The notes beneath the pieces are model-generated. The model was not told the DNA's origin and ran no database searches. It saw only the letters and a program-made list of their open reading frames with translations. 64,000 bases of DNA, from contig QCKM01000002.1 of NCBI GenBank assembly GCA_003215335.1, positions 62,001-126,000 on the forward strand. The letters run 5' to 3'. Numbering within the stretch: position 1 is the stretch's first letter; every line of letters starts with the position of its first letter. Positions 29,390 through 39,913 of this stretch are shown one piece after another. A program made the position numbers and the translations under genes. Source of the stretch: Prochlorococcus sp. AG-409-P01. GTDB lineage: Bacteria > Cyanobacteriota > Cyanobacteriia > PCC-6307 > Cyanobiaceae.

Positions 29390-29842
29390 ATGACTTTTAA
29401 ACTTGATTCCTTGAAGCCAAATGTTGGAGCTCGCCGCCGCAAGCTTCGCAAAGGTCGTGGTATAGCTGCTGGCCAAGGTGCTAGCTGTGGCTTTGGTATG
29501 AGGGGCCAAAAATCTCGATCAGGCAGACCTACCAGACCTGGCTTTGAAGGTGGTCAGATGCCTTTATATAGAAGGGTCCCTAAGCTCAAGCATTTCACCA
29601 GGATCAATCCAAAACACTATACGGTTGTGAACGTATCTGTTTTAAATGCATTGAAAGCTGGCAGTTCCGTCAGTTTGGACTCTCTAGTTAAGGAAGGTCT
29701 CGTAACTAGTCCTAAATATCCTCTTAGGGTTTTGGGTAATGGAGATTTAAAAGTGAAATTAGAGGTTCAGGCAGCTTCATTTACAGCTACTGCTCGTAGC
29801 AAGATTGAAGCAGCAGGTGGGAGCTGTAAAACTCTTGATTGA
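29390..29842 (+). CDS. rplO: Large ribosomal subunit protein L15
   Basis: L15 (150 residues) is a late assembly protein with a basic glycine-rich N-terminus: [31 protein letters not shown] and [19 protein letters not shown]. rpmD (L30), which precedes rplO in many bacteria, is absent, as in other cyanobacteria. Confidence 0.97.
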   Translation: MTFKLDSLKPNVGARRRKLRKGRGIAAGQGASCGFGMRGQKSRSGRPTRPGFEGGQMPLYRRVPKLKHFTRINPKHYTVVNVSVLNALKAGSSVSLDSLVKEGLVTSPKYPLRVLGNGDLKVKLEVQAASFTATARSKIEAAGGSCKTLD

Positions 29843-29934
29843 GGTAATGTCTGTACTTTATTTTTTAGGGCTCATAGTAGATCCAGCCTTTTAACGCTTG
29901 GACCACTATCAATCCAACCAAACATTTTTCCTTC

Positions 29935-31254
29935 ATGCTTGTTAGTAGGGGCCGCAATCCTAGTGCGGGTGAAGTGATAACCCAGTTAGTGAGTAACCCT
30001 GAGCTCCGTGGCAGGGTTCTTACGACTTTGGGATTACTTCTTTTAGTTCGTCTTGGCATTTACATTCCTATGCCAGGTATCGACCGTGTTGCTTTTCAGG
30101 ATTTCCTCCAACAAGGGGGACAGTTGATTGGCTTTTTGGATATTTTTACTGGAGGAGGAATATCCACTTTGGGTGTCTTTGCGTTGGGCATTCTTCCTTT
30201 TATAAATGCATCGATTATTTTGCAGTTATTGACAGCAGCACTTCCTCAATTAGAGGACCTTCAGAAAAACGAAGGTGAAGCTGGTCGACGAAAGATTGCA
30301 CAGATAACTCGCTATGTTGCTCTCGGGTGGGGACTTGTTCAGAGTGTAATTTTTGCTTTAATTCTTCGCCAATATGCAATTGAGGGTTTAGGCGAAGTTT
30401 TTTTTGTGGTTCAAACTGCTCTTGCACTTGTTACTGGTTCAATGGTAGTGATGTGGCTTAGCGAGATAATTACTGATAAAGGAATCGGACAGGGAGCTTC
30501 TCTAGTGATTTTTTTGAATATAGTTGCAACTCTTCCGAAAGCACTTGGGTCAACAATCGAGAAAGCTCAGACTGGTGATAGAAGTGATGTGGTCGGAATT
30601 GTTGTTTTAGTTTTAGTTTTTTTATTTACTATTGTTGGCATAATTTTTGTACAAGAAGGCGCCAGGCGTCTTCCAATTGTTAGTGCCAAGCGCCAAATTG
30701 GCAGCACAGGACTTCTACGAAATCGACAGAGTTATTTGCCTTTGAAGCTCAATGCTGGAGGCGTCATGCCAATTATCTTTGCTTCTGCATTGATTTTCTT
30801 GCCAATTACAGTTGCAAATATCACTAAAAATGAATTGCTTATTCGTGCAGCGAGCGCTCTTAACCCTGGAGCTGCCAATCCTTGGCCTTATGCAATTGTC
30901 TTTTTTGCTTTGATACTTGGATTTGCTTATTTCTATGCATCTTTAACGGTTAACCCAACGGACATTGCGACTAATTTGAAGCGAGGTGGTGTTGCGATCC
31001 CAGGTATTCGTCCTGGACGGGCTACGACCCTTTATTTATCTGGAGTTCAGAATAGACTCACTCTTCTTGGTGGGTTATTCCTTGGTTCAGTTGCAATTAT
31101 TCCAGCAGCCGTTGAGAGGGCAACAAATGTTCAGACTTTTCAGGGTTTAGGAGCTACTTCACTGCTTATTCTTGTTGGTGTGGCAATTGATACTGCTAAG
31201 CAAGTTCAGACTTACGTGATTTCGCAACGTTATGAAGGTCTTGTTCGTCAATAA
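29935..31254 (+). CDS. secY: Protein translocase subunit SecY
   Basis: SecY forms the protein-conducting channel in the plasma and thylakoid membranes. The 439-residue protein has ten hydrophobic segments, the plug region GGGISTLGVFALGILPFINASIILQLL, the cytosolic loop with GQGASLVIFLNIV, and the C5 loop containing RPGRATTLYL. The 92-base gap before it can form an imperfect hairpin (29874-29909). It is followed by adk, a common arrangement. Confidence 0.97.
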   Translation: MLVSRGRNPSAGEVITQLVSNPELRGRVLTTLGLLLLVRLGIYIPMPGIDRVAFQDFLQQGGQLIGFLDIFTGGGISTLGVFALGILPFINASIILQLLTAALPQLEDLQKNEGEAGRRKIAQITRYVALGWGLVQSVIFALILRQYAIEGLGEVFFVVQTALALVTGSMVVMWLSEIITDKGIGQGASLVIFLNIVATLPKALGSTIEKAQTGDRSDVVGIVVLVLVFLFTIVGIIFVQEGARRLPIVSAKRQIGSTGLLRNRQSYLPLKLNAGGVMPIIFASALIFLPITVANITKNELLIRAASALNPGAANPWPYAIVFFALILGFAYFYASLTVNPTDIATNLKRGGVAIPGIRPGRATTLYLSGVQNRLTLLGGLFLGSVAIIPAAVERATNVQTFQGLGATSLLILVGVAIDTAKQVQTYVISQRYEGLVRQ

Positions 31255-31291
31255 CGATTGCTTTTTGACTAGTCAATCTAATTAAGAAAAA

Positions 31292-31840
31292 ATGAACCAA
31301 CGTATTTTATTCCTTGGACCTCCCGGTGCTGGTAAGGGCACTCAAGCAGAGCGCCTTAGTAAAAAACATCATTTGGTTCATTTATCAACTGGTGACCTTT
31401 TGAGAGCAGAAGTTGCATCGAACTCTTTATTAGGTCGTCAGGCTGATGCTTTGATGAAAGAAGGTGAACTAGTCAGTGATGAATTGGTTCTCTCAATAGT
31501 GGAGAGCAGATTAAAGCTGATTAATACTGGCTGGCTTTTGGACGGCTTTCCTCGCACCGTTGGTCAGGCTAAAGCTCTTGAAAAGCTGCTTGAGGAAATT
31601 AATCAGCCAATTCAGAATGTTCTTTATCTTGAATTACCTGATGCAGAATTAATTCAAAGGTTGTTAGCTCGAGGACGGGCTGATGACAATCAGTCAGTAA
31701 TTTGCAATAGATTAGAGGTCTATCGAGAGAAGACTTCTCCACTTGTTGATTACTACAGTCAGCTAGGCATTCTCAAAACTGTTGAAGCTAATGGGACTAT
31801 CGAAGAGATAGCTTCACGTATAGAGAATTTTTTGAGTTGA
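31292..31840 (+). CDS. adk: Adenylate kinase, short-LID type
   Basis: It interconverts AMP, ADP and ATP. The 182-residue protein has P-loop GPPGAGKGTQAERL, STGDLLRAEV, the AMP-binding LDGFPRTVGQAKAL and RADDNQSVICNRLEVY. The LID domain is the short form lacking the zinc-type insertion found in enzymes of about 215 residues, explaining its length. It lies between secY and rpmJ. Confidence 0.96.
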   Translation: MNQRILFLGPPGAGKGTQAERLSKKHHLVHLSTGDLLRAEVASNSLLGRQADALMKEGELVSDELVLSIVESRLKLINTGWLLDGFPRTVGQAKALEKLLEEINQPIQNVLYLELPDAELIQRLLARGRADDNQSVICNRLEVYREKTSPLVDYYSQLGILKTVEANGTIEEIASRIENFLS

Positions 31841-31885
31841 ATGGTGGTGTAGGATTACCGTTTGCAAAATTGGAGAGCCACACCC

Positions 31886-31999
31886 ATGAAGGTGCGTGCC
31901 TCAGTCAAGAAAATGTGTGAGAAGTGCCGGGTGATTCGACGCCACGGCCGGGTAATGGTCATCTGTACCACCCCCAAGCACAAACAGCGTCAGGGTTGA
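31886..31999 (+). CDS. rpmJ: Large ribosomal subunit protein L36
   Basis: This 37-residue protein starts at ATG 31886 and reads [20 protein letters not shown], then [17 protein letters not shown]. Cys11, Cys14, Cys27 and His32 form the zinc-binding pattern of the C+ type L36. It sits between adk and rpsM as in other bacteria; infA is not adjacent. Confidence 0.97.
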   Translation: MKVRASVKKMCEKCRVIRRHGRVMVICTTPKHKQRQG

Positions 32000-32097
32000 T
32001 TCCCCGATTAATTAGAAAAACAATGAACATTGATTCTTTGTTTTTCTAGCATTAGCCACTTTTTGTGGCACCTGTCCCTCACCGATTCATCTGCTCA

Positions 32098-32463
32098 GTG
32101 GCAAGAATTGCTGGCGTCGACATACCCCGCGAAAAGCGGGTCGAAGTTGCCCTCACCTACATCTATGGCATTGGCCTAACACGTGCCAAAGCTATCTTGA
32201 CCAAATCAGGCGTTAATCCTGATATTCGGGTAAAAGATTTAGAGGATGGTGATGTTCAGAAACTACGAACTGCAACTGAAGCTTTCACTATTGAAGGCGA
32301 TTTGCGGCGTCAGGAAGGCATGGCGCTTAAGAGACTTCAGGACATCGGTTGCCTTCGAGGCCGCCGGCACAGAATGAGTCTTCCTGTCAGAGGACAGCGT
32401 ACTCGGACAAATGCCCGTACCCGCAGAGGATCTCGTAAGACTGTGGCAGGTAAGAAGAAATAA
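32098..32463 (+). CDS. rpsM: Small ribosomal subunit protein S13
   Basis: S13 (121 residues) sits at the top of the head and contacts P-site tRNA and L5. [25 protein letters not shown] and the C-terminal [14 protein letters not shown] are diagnostic. The GTG at 32098 gives the standard N-terminus. An upstream TTG at 32065 would add 11 unrelated residues and is rejected. Confidence 0.96.
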   Translation: MARIAGVDIPREKRVEVALTYIYGIGLTRAKAILTKSGVNPDIRVKDLEDGDVQKLRTATEAFTIEGDLRRQEGMALKRLQDIGCLRGRRHRMSLPVRGQRTRTNARTRRGSRKTVAGKKK

Positions 32464-32526
32464 TCTTGCTGTCCTGCGTTTGTCAGGCAGAACACCTAAA
32501 TACCCTATCAATTCAGGCCCCAATTT

Positions 32527-32919
32527 ATGGCCACACCCACCAAGAAATCAGGTTCTAAAAAAACCAAACGCAACGTTCCAAACGGAGTTGTTCATATTCA
32601 GAGCACCTTCAATAACACAATTGTTTCTATCACGGACACTTCAGGTGAAGTTATTTCATGGTCATCTGCTGGGGCTAGTGGTTTCAAGGGTGCTCGGAAG
32701 GGCACGCCTTTTGCAGCTCAAACAGCAGCAGAGGCTGCAGCACGTCGTGCTCTAGAGCAGGGCATGCGTCAAATAGAGGTGCTTGTTCGGGGGCCAGGCT
32801 CTGGACGTGAAACAGCCATTCGCGCTCTGCAGGTGGCTGGATTGGAGATCACACTCATTCGAGATGTGACGCCTCTTCCTCACAATGGTTGCAGACGGCC
32901 TAAACGCCGTCGTGTTTAA
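32527..32919 (+). CDS. rpsK: Small ribosomal subunit protein S11
   Basis: S11 (130 residues) is on the platform near the E site. [52 protein letters not shown] and the basic ending [15 protein letters not shown] are diagnostic. It lies between rpsM and rpoA. Confidence 0.98.
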   Translation: MATPTKKSGSKKTKRNVPNGVVHIQSTFNNTIVSITDTSGEVISWSSAGASGFKGARKGTPFAAQTAAEAAARRALEQGMRQIEVLVRGPGSGRETAIRALQVAGLEITLIRDVTPLPHNGCRRPKRRRV

Positions 32920-32966
32920 TCGTTGTCTATCTATCTGTCTTAAAAACCCTTCACCCGCTTCAGACC

Positions 32967-33905
32967 GTGCTGCAATACCAGATTGACCGTATCGATCATC
33001 AAGTTTCTGAAGATCGAGCTCAGACAGGAATTTTCCTAATTGGGCCTCTAGAACGTGGTCAGGCCACCACTTTGGGGAACTCTTTGAGAAGGGTTCTCAT
33101 GGGTGGCCTTGAAGGGAGTGCAGTTACGGCTGTTCGTATTTCAGGAGTCAATCACGAATACGCAACTGTTCCTGGAGTTAGAGAAGATGTTTTAGACATC
33201 CTCTTGAATTGCAAACAGCTTTCTGTTAATAGTCGAGCTCAAGAACTTGAGATAGGTCGTCTTGTTGTTTCAGGACCTGCTGAAGTTAAAGCTAAAGATC
33301 TTCAATTTTCTTCTCAAGTCCAAGTTGTTGATGGAGAGCGACCAATTGCAACAGTCCATGAGGGACATAGCCTTGAGTTGGAAGTGCATGTTGAAAGAGG
33401 TGTTGGTTACAGACCTGTAGATCGTCACACTGAAGAAGTCAGTGCGATTGATCTTTTGCAGATCGATGCAGTCTTTATGCCTGTAAAGAGGGTCAATTTC
33501 ACTATTGACGAGACAGCTGTTGCTGAGGGGGGGTCAACCAGAGAGAGACTTCGTATGGAGGTGGTTACTGATGGTTCCACTACACCAGATGATGCAATGG
33601 CCGAAGCGGCCAATTATTTGATTGAGCTTTTTCAGCCACTAGCAACGGTGACTATGGTTGAGGAGGTTCCAGAGGAACCAGAACCAACAGCAGAAGCTCA
33701 GATTCCGCTTGAAGAGCTTAATCTTTCAGTAAGGGCATACAACTGCCTAAAAAGAGCTCAGGTGAACTCTGTTTCTGACTTAATGGGCTTCAGTTACGAG
33801 GATCTACTCGAAATTAAGAACTTTGGCTCGAAGTCTGCTGATGAGGTAATTGAAGCACTTGAGAGAATAGGAATTTCTATTCCTCAGAGTCGCACTTCTG
33901 GTTGA
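32967..33905 (+). CDS. rpoA: RNA polymerase alpha subunit
   Basis: The alpha subunit (312 residues) has the assembly domain with [23 protein letters not shown] and [14 protein letters not shown]. An acidic linker follows ([14 protein letters not shown]). The C-terminal domain contacts promoters and activators through [20 protein letters not shown] and [16 protein letters not shown]. The start is GTG 32967; no ATG fits. Confidence 0.98.
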   Translation: MLQYQIDRIDHQVSEDRAQTGIFLIGPLERGQATTLGNSLRRVLMGGLEGSAVTAVRISGVNHEYATVPGVREDVLDILLNCKQLSVNSRAQELEIGRLVVSGPAEVKAKDLQFSSQVQVVDGERPIATVHEGHSLELEVHVERGVGYRPVDRHTEEVSAIDLLQIDAVFMPVKRVNFTIDETAVAEGGSTRERLRMEVVTDGSTTPDDAMAEAANYLIELFQPLATVTMVEEVPEEPEPTAEAQIPLEELNLSVRAYNCLKRAQVNSVSDLMGFSYEDLLEIKNFGSKSADEVIEALERIGISIPQSRTSG

Positions 33906-33943
33906 CTTAATTTCACTTTGCTGTTTCAGAATTACTCCAAGTC

Positions 33944-34294
33944 ATGCGCCACCAATGTCGAGTTCCAAAATTAGGACGACCAGCCGATCAACGTAAGGCG
34001 ATGCTTCGTGGCTTGACCACACAATTAATACGTGAAGGCCGTGTGACTACTACAAAAGCAAGGGCTAAAGCATTGCGTGATGAGGCAGAGCGAATGATTA
34101 CTCTTGCAAAGGAAGGTAGCCTTGCTTCAAGACGAAGGGCTATTGGGTATATCTACGATAAGAAATTGGTTCATGCGCTTTTTGAAAAAGCCCAAGAGCG
34201 TTATGGGGATCGCATGGGTGGTTACACCAGAATCATTAGAACTGTGCCTCGTAGGGGAGATAATGCTCAGATGGCAATTATCGAGCTTGTTTAA
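33944..34294 (+). CDS. rplQ: Large ribosomal subunit protein L17
   Basis: L17 (116 residues) is at the tunnel exit. [49 protein letters not shown] and [17 protein letters not shown] are diagnostic. It is the last gene of the alpha part of the cluster before truA. Confidence 0.97.
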   Translation: MRHQCRVPKLGRPADQRKAMLRGLTTQLIREGRVTTTKARAKALRDEAERMITLAKEGSLASRRRAIGYIYDKKLVHALFEKAQERYGDRMGGYTRIIRTVPRRGDNAQMAIIELV

Positions 34295-34334
34295 CGTCTG
34301 ACAAACACTGAATAAATATTTGTCCAGTCTTGTA

Positions 34335-35222
34335 ATGGGACCTGAAAGTTCGTTTGTGCGAGCCGATTATTCAGATTCAAGAAGAATCGCATTAACTTTG
34401 CAATATCAGGGTTCAAGTTTTTGTGGTTGGCAACGTCAACGAAACCAGTTGAGCGTTCAGCAAGTTTTAGAGGATGCGATTTCCAAGCTTGACCCAATGA
34501 GGCCAATCAAAGCAATTGCTGCAGGTCGAACAGATTCAGGAGTGCATGCTTCTGGACAGGTGGTTCATTTTGATTGTTGTGGGCCAATACCAGAGCAAAG
34601 ATGGGCTTCTGCACTTAACGGAATCCTTCCTCAAACAATTCGTGTTCTTGAGTCAATCGGAAGGCCATCCAGCTGGCATGCTTGTCATTCAGCTCTCTAT
34701 AGACGCTATCGATATACGATCTATAACGGCTTGTCTCCCAATCTTTTTCTTGCACCTTGGTCTTGGCATCGTTATCAATTTCGTCTAGATGAAACCCTCA
34801 TGGGTGAAGCCCTTCAAGGACTTCTGGGACACCACGATTTTTCAGCTTTTCAGCGATCAGGGAGTAGGCGAGCCAATGCTTTAACAACAATTCAGTCAGT
34901 TCAACTTGAACGACAGGGTGATTTATTGACACTTGAAATCCAGGCAACTGGGTTTTTGTATGGAATGGTTCGATTAATTGTTGGTCAATTGGTAGCAGTC
35001 GGTGAACACAGAGTGAGTTTGCAAACTTTTGAGCGACGCTGGATGGAAAGACAAAGGTCTGAAGTGAAGGAGGCTGCCCCTGCTCATGGTCTTTGTTTTT
35101 TGCGGGTAGGGTATGAAGAGGAATTATTTTCAAAGCCTTCTAGTTATCTGTCTTTACCAAGGTATTGCTTGGAGACTAGTGACTCACCAATCAAACCTCC
35201 GAGATCGAATTCAATTAATTGA
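34335..35222 (+). CDS. truA: tRNA pseudouridine(38-40) synthase
   Basis: TruA isomerises uridines 38-40 of tRNA anticodon arms. The catalytic aspartate lies in [15 protein letters not shown], and [23 protein letters not shown] and [14 protein letters not shown] are typical. From ATG 34335 it is 295 residues. TTG 34320 would add five residues. It is encoded between rplQ and rplM, a common arrangement. Confidence 0.94.
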   Translation: MGPESSFVRADYSDSRRIALTLQYQGSSFCGWQRQRNQLSVQQVLEDAISKLDPMRPIKAIAAGRTDSGVHASGQVVHFDCCGPIPEQRWASALNGILPQTIRVLESIGRPSSWHACHSALYRRYRYTIYNGLSPNLFLAPWSWHRYQFRLDETLMGEALQGLLGHHDFSAFQRSGSRRANALTTIQSVQLERQGDLLTLEIQATGFLYGMVRLIVGQLVAVGEHRVSLQTFERRWMERQRSEVKEAAPAHGLCFLRVGYEEELFSKPSSYLSLPRYCLETSDSPIKPPRSNSIN

Positions 35223-35409
35223 TTGCTTGGTGAAAACAAGCTTTTTAAACCTTTTTGATGGGCTCTTCTGAAAAATTAATTCAGGTGATGCCCTCTGAAG
35301 TGTAAAATTTGAAGTTCAGCTTCAGTCAGGTTTTTATTTCTGATTCTGATGTTGATTGTCCAGCCCTGTCGCTTGCGATAGCGCATTTGAGAACCGGCAT
35401 GCCGGCGCG

Positions 35410-35862
35410 ATGAACAAGACTTCTGTACCTTCCATCACGACTGCCGACCGCCAGTGGTATCTGGTGGACGCAGAGGATCAGACCCTTGGCAGGTTGGCTG
35501 CTGAGGTGGCTTCTGTTTTGAGGGGTAAGAACAATCCACAGTTCACTCCACATTTGGATGCAGGTGATTTTGTCGTTGTTGTGAATGCTGAAAAAATTAG
35601 AGTTTCAGGCACCAAAGCTCAGCACAAGTTATATCGACGACATTCTGGTCGGCCTGGAGGTATGAAAGTAGAAACCTTTCAGGCTTTACAGGAGCGTTTG
35701 CCTGAGAGAATTGTGGAGAAGGCAATTAAAGGAATGCTTCCACATAATGCCCTTGGCAGACAATTGTTCCGCAAATTAAAGGTGTATCGAGGTTCAGAAC
35801 ACCCTCATTCTGCTCAGCAACCCAAGATTCTTAAGCTTGACCCTGCCTCTTCAGCCAAATGA
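35410..35862 (+). CDS. rplM: Large ribosomal subunit protein L13
   Basis: L13 (150 residues) is an early assembly protein. [37 protein letters not shown] and [25 protein letters not shown] are diagnostic. ATG 35410 is preferred because the upstream reading would run through a leader that holds GCGATAGCGC-like and CCGGCATGCCGG palindromic stretches (35369-35401). Confidence 0.96.
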   Translation: MNKTSVPSITTADRQWYLVDAEDQTLGRLAAEVASVLRGKNNPQFTPHLDAGDFVVVVNAEKIRVSGTKAQHKLYRRHSGRPGGMKVETFQALQERLPERIVEKAIKGMLPHNALGRQLFRKLKVYRGSEHPHSAQQPKILKLDPASSAK

Positions 35863-36269
35863 CTAGCTCTACTAACAACTCCGTCGTTTATTGGGGGACT
35901 GGCAGAAGGAAGACATCTGTCGCAAGAGTTCGTTTGGTTCCTGGTAAAGGCATGATTACCATCAATGGTCGTCCTGGTGATCATTATTTAAATTTCAATC
36001 CAGCTTATTTGGCTTCTGTTAAGGCGCCTCTTCAAACATTGGGTTTAAGTGAACAATATGATCTTTTAGTCAATGTTTATGGAGGTGGTCTTACTGGACA
36101 AGCTGATGCAATTAAGCAAGGTGCTGCACGTGCGCTTTGTGAGTTGTCGACTGATAATCGTAAGCCTTTGAAAATTGAAGGGCATCTCAGTCGGGACCCT
36201 CGAGCTAAAGAACGACGTAAGTACGGACTCAAGAAAGCTCGTAAAGCCCCTCAGTTTTCCAAGCGTTGA
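35859..36269 (+). CDS. rpsI: Small ribosomal subunit protein S9
   Basis: S9 (136 residues) has a long C-terminal tail that reaches the P-site t[44 protein letters not shown] and the terminal [17 protein letters not shown] are diagnostic. The start overlaps the rplM stop by four bases. Confidence 0.97.
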   Translation: MTSSTNNSVVYWGTGRRKTSVARVRLVPGKGMITINGRPGDHYLNFNPAYLASVKAPLQTLGLSEQYDLLVNVYGGGLTGQADAIKQGAARALCELSTDNRKPLKIEGHLSRDPRAKERRKYGLKKARKAPQFSKR

Positions 36270-36305
36270 CCATTTCTACTTCTCTTCTTTTATCTATTTT
36301 TTGAT

Positions 36306-36587
36306 ATGCCAAAACCAGATATCCATCCAACTTGGTACCCAGAATCCAAGGTTATATGTAACGGTGAGGTGGTAATGACCACTGGCTCCACTCAACCAGA
36401 AATACATGTTGATGTATGGAGTGGTAATCATCCTTTCTTTACTGGAACTCAAAAGATTTTGGATACTGAAGGTCGTGTTGATCGATTTATGCGCAAGTAC
36501 GGTATGGGGAGCCCAAATGATGAGGTTGACAAGAAGAAATCAACTGCAAAAAAAAATACCCAGGAGAATAAGTCAACCGAAGAGTGA
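36306..36587 (+). CDS. rpmE: Large ribosomal subunit protein L31
   Basis: L31 (93 residues) bridges the central protuberance and the small-subunit head. MPKPDIHPTWYPESKVICNG, STQPEIHVDVWSGNHPFFTG and VDRFMRKYGM are diagnostic. Only one cysteine remains in the zinc-ribbon region, so it is a C-minus form. The lysine-rich C-terminal tail is variable. Confidence 0.96.
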   Translation: MPKPDIHPTWYPESKVICNGEVVMTTGSTQPEIHVDVWSGNHPFFTGTQKILDTEGRVDRFMRKYGMGSPNDEVDKKKSTAKKNTQENKSTEE

Positions 36588-36641
36588 TTTATTGAGTTAT
36601 AGGTCCAAGCTTTTTTTTAATAGAGTCAGGGTCTGAAGGGT

Positions 36642-37739
36642 ATGGATTCCTCAATACTTAAATCACGATTAGAAACTGCAACTTTAAGCTTTCAAAGTCT
36701 AGAGAGACAGCTTGCGGATCCAGATGTGGCCTCTGATCCAAAGCGATTAGAAAATATTGCCAGAGAAAGAGCAAGACTTGAGCCACTTGTATTGGATTAT
36801 GAGGCTCTTAAGCAAGTAGAGCTGCAATGGGCAGAGAGTAAGGAATTACTTCGTGAAAGTCGAGGTGATGAAGATATGGAGAATTTGGTACAGGAAGAAT
36901 TACACAATTTGGAGGGTCGCAAAACAGATCTTTTGCAGAGATTGACGCTTGCATTATTGCCTCAAGACCCTAGAGATCAGCGAAGTGTCATGCTTGAGAT
37001 ACGTGCCGGTGCTGGTGGAGATGAAGCATGTATTTGGGCAGGAGACTTGGCCCGTATGTATGAGCGCTATGGACAAAGAGTCGGATGGTCAGTAAACCCT
37101 ATAAGTTCTTCTGAGGCTGATCTTGGTGGTTTTAGAGAGTTGATTATTTCAGTAAAAGGTAAAGCTGTTTTTAGTCAACTGAAATTTGAGGCTGGAGTGC
37201 ATAGGGTTCAAAGAGTTCCAGCAACAGAATCGCAGGGTCGAGTTCATACTTCAACCGCAACGGTAGCTGTGATGCCTGAGGCTGATCCTGTGGAGGTTCA
37301 GATTGAGTCAACTGATGTAGAAATCAGTACTGCTCGTTCAGGGGGGGCTGGAGGTCAGAACGTTAATAAGGTAGAGACAGCGGTCGATTTGCTTCATAAG
37401 CCAACAGGGATAAGGGTATTTTGTACACAGGAGAGATCTCAACTTCAGAATCGTGAAAGGGCTATGGAGATCTTGCGAGCAAAGTTGTTGGAGAGACAAT
37501 TAGCAGAAGCCAATGAGAAGGAAAGCTCAGCAAGAAGGGCTCAAGTGGGGACTGGCGATCGGAGTGAAAAGATTCGTACTTACAACTACAAGGACAATCG
37601 GACTACTGATCATAGGTTGGGTCAAAATTTTTCTTTGGAACCAGTACTTGCCGGTCAATTAGAGGAACTTATTGGATCTTGTATTGCTGAAGAACAAAGA
37701 CTTCAGATTGAAGAATTAAGTGTTCAAGAAGAGAACTGA
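36642..37739 (+). CDS. prfA: Peptide chain release factor 1
   Basis: RF1 recognises UAA and UAG. The 365-residue protein has the tripeptide codon-recognition site PAT in [18 protein letters not shown] and the catalytic GGQ in [17 protein letters not shown]. The PCRF domain [21 protein letters not shown] precedes them. It ends three bases before the convergent HNH gene. Confidence 0.97.
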   Translation: MDSSILKSRLETATLSFQSLERQLADPDVASDPKRLENIARERARLEPLVLDYEALKQVELQWAESKELLRESRGDEDMENLVQEELHNLEGRKTDLLQRLTLALLPQDPRDQRSVMLEIRAGAGGDEACIWAGDLARMYERYGQRVGWSVNPISSSEADLGGFRELIISVKGKAVFSQLKFEAGVHRVQRVPATESQGRVHTSTATVAVMPEADPVEVQIESTDVEISTARSGGAGGQNVNKVETAVDLLHKPTGIRVFCTQERSQLQNRERAMEILRAKLLERQLAEANEKESSARRAQVGTGDRSEKIRTYNYKDNRTTDHRLGQNFSLEPVLAGQLEELIGSCIAEEQRLQIEELSVQEEN

Positions 37740-37741
37740 CT

Positions 37742-38278
37742 TTACTCTTCTCTTCCCCAACCAATCACGTATTTGCGCCATTCTGAATGATGCCCAGCGT
37801 TAATCTGTCTATTGGCTTCAAAGGTAAGTCCACTTAGTGGTCTATGAGGCCGACTTTTTAAGGGCATATTGGCTTCTTGGGGTGTCCTATTGCCTTTTTG
37901 AATATTGCAAGAAAAGCATGCGGTAGTGACATTTTCCCAGGAATCAGTGCCATTGCGACTACGTGGAATGACATGATCTATTGAAAGTTTGTCTCCGATA
38001 TATCCGCAATATTGGCAGCTGTGACTATCTCGATGAAGAATATTGCGACGGGTAAGTGGTAGTTCACGGAATGGGACTCTCACGAACTGTCGCAGTCTTA
38101 TGACAGTAGGAAGCATGATGTCGCTTCTAATCATGCGACTTGAATCTTCTTCTAGGCTTTCTGCCTTGCCTTTAAGCATCATCACCATCGCTCTTCGCCA
38201 AGTGGTGATATTCAGCGGCTCATAGGACGCATTAAGAACGAGAACTTGTCCCATGCGAGCCAGATGATTAAGCGGCAT
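37742..38278 (-). CDS. HNH endonuclease family protein
   Basis: The 178-residue protein contains an HNH domain with two CxxC zinc knuckles: CQYCGYIGDKLSIDHVIPRSRNG, then NVTTACFSCNIQKGNRTP. Asp-His in SIDHVIP gives the catalytic histidine. The N-terminus MGQVLVLNASYEPLNITTWRRAMVMMLKGKAE is the conserved start of a widespread cyanobacterial HNH family, so ATG 38254 (residue 9) may be the true start. Biological role is unknown. There are no signs of an intron or a toxin partner nearby. Confidence 0.85.
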   Translation of the reverse strand: MPLNHLARMGQVLVLNASYEPLNITTWRRAMVMMLKGKAESLEEDSSRMIRSDIMLPTVIRLRQFVRVPFRELPLTRRNILHRDSHSCQYCGYIGDKLSIDHVIPRSRNGTDSWENVTTACFSCNIQKGNRTPQEANMPLKSRPHRPLSGLTFEANRQINAGHHSEWRKYVIGWGREE

Positions 38279-38380
38279 GCTAACTGCAACACAAGGGTTG
38301 CGCAGTCCTCTTGCATAGCTTTATTCATGCAAAATGTGATCGCCAGCTCAGGTGAAACTTCTTTGAGTATTAACTCAGAA

Positions 38381-39523
38381 ATGGCAACCAAAGCTGACCC
38401 ACGTCATAGGGCTTGGGTAGAGGTCAAGCCTTTGGCGGTCGAACAGAATGCAAGATTGATTAAGAGTTTTCTTGAAGCTGATTGTTCTCTCATGGCTGTT
38501 GTTAAGGCCGATGGGTATGGACATGGGGCGACAACAGTTGCACGTGCGGCATTGCAAGGTGGTGCAAGCAGTTTAGGAATAGCGACTTTGCAAGAGGGGA
38601 TAGAACTAAGAGAATCAGGTTTAGAGGCTCCAATTCTTGTATTGGGCAACTTGACTAACCCTGAGGAGCTCAGTGCATGCTTGCATTGGCGGTTGATGCC
38701 CACAATTAATTCTCATAGGGAGGTCGAGCTTTGTCAGTACCTTGCTGAAGCTAGTGGTCGATTTTTTGATGTCCAACTCAAGTTTGATACTGGCATGACC
38801 AGACTTGGTTGTGATTTGCAGGATGTTCCACGTTTGTTGGAGTTAATCCAAAGCAGTAGCCATTTGGTCCTAAAAGGTATATACAGCCATTTGGCTCTTG
38901 CTGATGGGGATGTTGATGGCAAGGCTTCAGATTTCACTGCGATGCAACAAGAGAGATTTGATTCAATCTTGAGGCAAATGCCACCACAGCCAGATGGATT
39001 TTATAGACATCTGGCTAATTCAGCTGGAACCTTTAGGGATCGCTCCCTTCATTACGACATGGTGCGTGTTGGCTTGTCACTATATGGATATAGGCCTACA
39101 AACAACCTCTCAACCGACTTGGCCCTTAAACCAGCACTAGCTGTTAAAGCAAGAGTGATTCTTCTTCGAGATGTTCCTTCTGGAGTTGGTGTGAGTTATG
39201 GACATCGCTTCTATACGAAAAGGCCCAGTCGATTAGCTGTAGTTGCTATTGGTTATGCAGATGGTGTTAATCAAGCCCTTTCAGGAAGGATCTCGGCATT
39301 AATAAACGGCAAATTTATGCCTCAGGTAGGAGCAATTACTATGGATCAGCTTGTATTAGATGCTACTGATAATCCTGAGCTAGAGGTTGGGAGTGTGGTC
39401 ACAATGCTTGGTGAAGATGGTAAGGCTGTTATTACTCCTCAACAATGGAGTGATTTGAGTGGATCAATTCCATGGGAGGTTCTCTGCAGTTTTAAGCATC
39501 GACTCCCTAGAGTATTAGTCTGA
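38381..39523 (+). CDS. alr: Alanine racemase
   Basis: This PLP enzyme makes D-alanine for peptidoglycan. The PLP lysine is in AVVKADGYGHGA, and GVSYGHRFYTKRPSRLAVVAIGYADG with AITMDQLVLDAT are typical; the catalytic tyrosine is in the GVSYGH region. In-frame ATGs at 38246, 38327 and 38381 are all possible. I use 38381, which gives 380 residues and begins eight residues before the first conserved strand RAWVEV. The 38246 start would overlap the divergent HNH gene. Confidence 0.92.
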   Translation: MATKADPRHRAWVEVKPLAVEQNARLIKSFLEADCSLMAVVKADGYGHGATTVARAALQGGASSLGIATLQEGIELRESGLEAPILVLGNLTNPEELSACLHWRLMPTINSHREVELCQYLAEASGRFFDVQLKFDTGMTRLGCDLQDVPRLLELIQSSSHLVLKGIYSHLALADGDVDGKASDFTAMQQERFDSILRQMPPQPDGFYRHLANSAGTFRDRSLHYDMVRVGLSLYGYRPTNNLSTDLALKPALAVKARVILLRDVPSGVGVSYGHRFYTKRPSRLAVVAIGYADGVNQALSGRISALINGKFMPQVGAITMDQLVLDATDNPELEVGSVVTMLGEDGKAVITPQQWSDLSGSIPWEVLCSFKHRLPRVLV

Positions 39524-39595
39524 TTTTTCTATAAGCTTGCTTTTGAACAAAGACATCATTGATCATCAACTACTTGATAAGGTGTAGATGCTGCT

Positions 39596-39684
39596 GGAGA
39601 GGTGGCTGAGTGGTTGAAAGCGGCTCCCTGCTAAGGAGTTACAGGAGGCAACTTCTGTCGAGGGTTCGAATCCCTCCCTCTCCG
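39596..39684 (+). tRNA. tRNA-Ser (anticodon GCT)
   Basis: The 89-base class II tRNA has the acceptor GGAGAGG paired with CCTCTCC and discriminator G. The anticodon stem CTCC/GGAG lies around CTGCTAA with GCT at 34-36, followed by a long variable arm (TTACAGGAGGCAACTTCTGT) and the T-arm GGTTCGAATCC. It decodes AGC/AGT. Confidence 0.96.
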
Positions 39685-39879
39685 TTTTAAACCTTGGAAA
39701 GTCTCAAAGATTTTGAAACCGTTTAAAAAATTAGGCATCAACTGGCCATATCAATTTTAGTTTTTTATATCTTTCAAAAATTCTTTTTTTAGAGAGGATT
39801 TCATGTATTCGTGATTAGAAGCTAATGATTGGAATGGATTTCAAGGAAGCGCTTTAGGAAGTTGTTGTTGCGACCAGGG

Positions 39880-39889
39880 TGCTTGAATA
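39880..39889 (+). promoter_or_regulatory. Shared element TGCTTGAATA, copy 1
   Basis: This exact 10-mer also occurs at 40341 and 41080, each time 28-35 bases before the start of one of three related small membrane-protein genes. A further similarity upstream, TTTAGGAAG, is shared by copies 1 and 3. It could be part of a promoter or of the 5' leader; the sequence does not decide. Confidence 0.45.
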
Positions 39890-39913
39890 CCTTGATAGCT
39901 CTTGGATTAATCA

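Noticed and set aside
26716-31885. Loss of rpsN, rpmD and infA from the ribosomal cluster
   Set aside because: Their absence from this position is normal in cyanobacteria, so it is not a deletion.
32065-32097. N-terminal extension of S13 from TTG 32065
   Set aside because: The extra residues are unrelated to the family and GTG 32098 gives the usual 121-residue protein.
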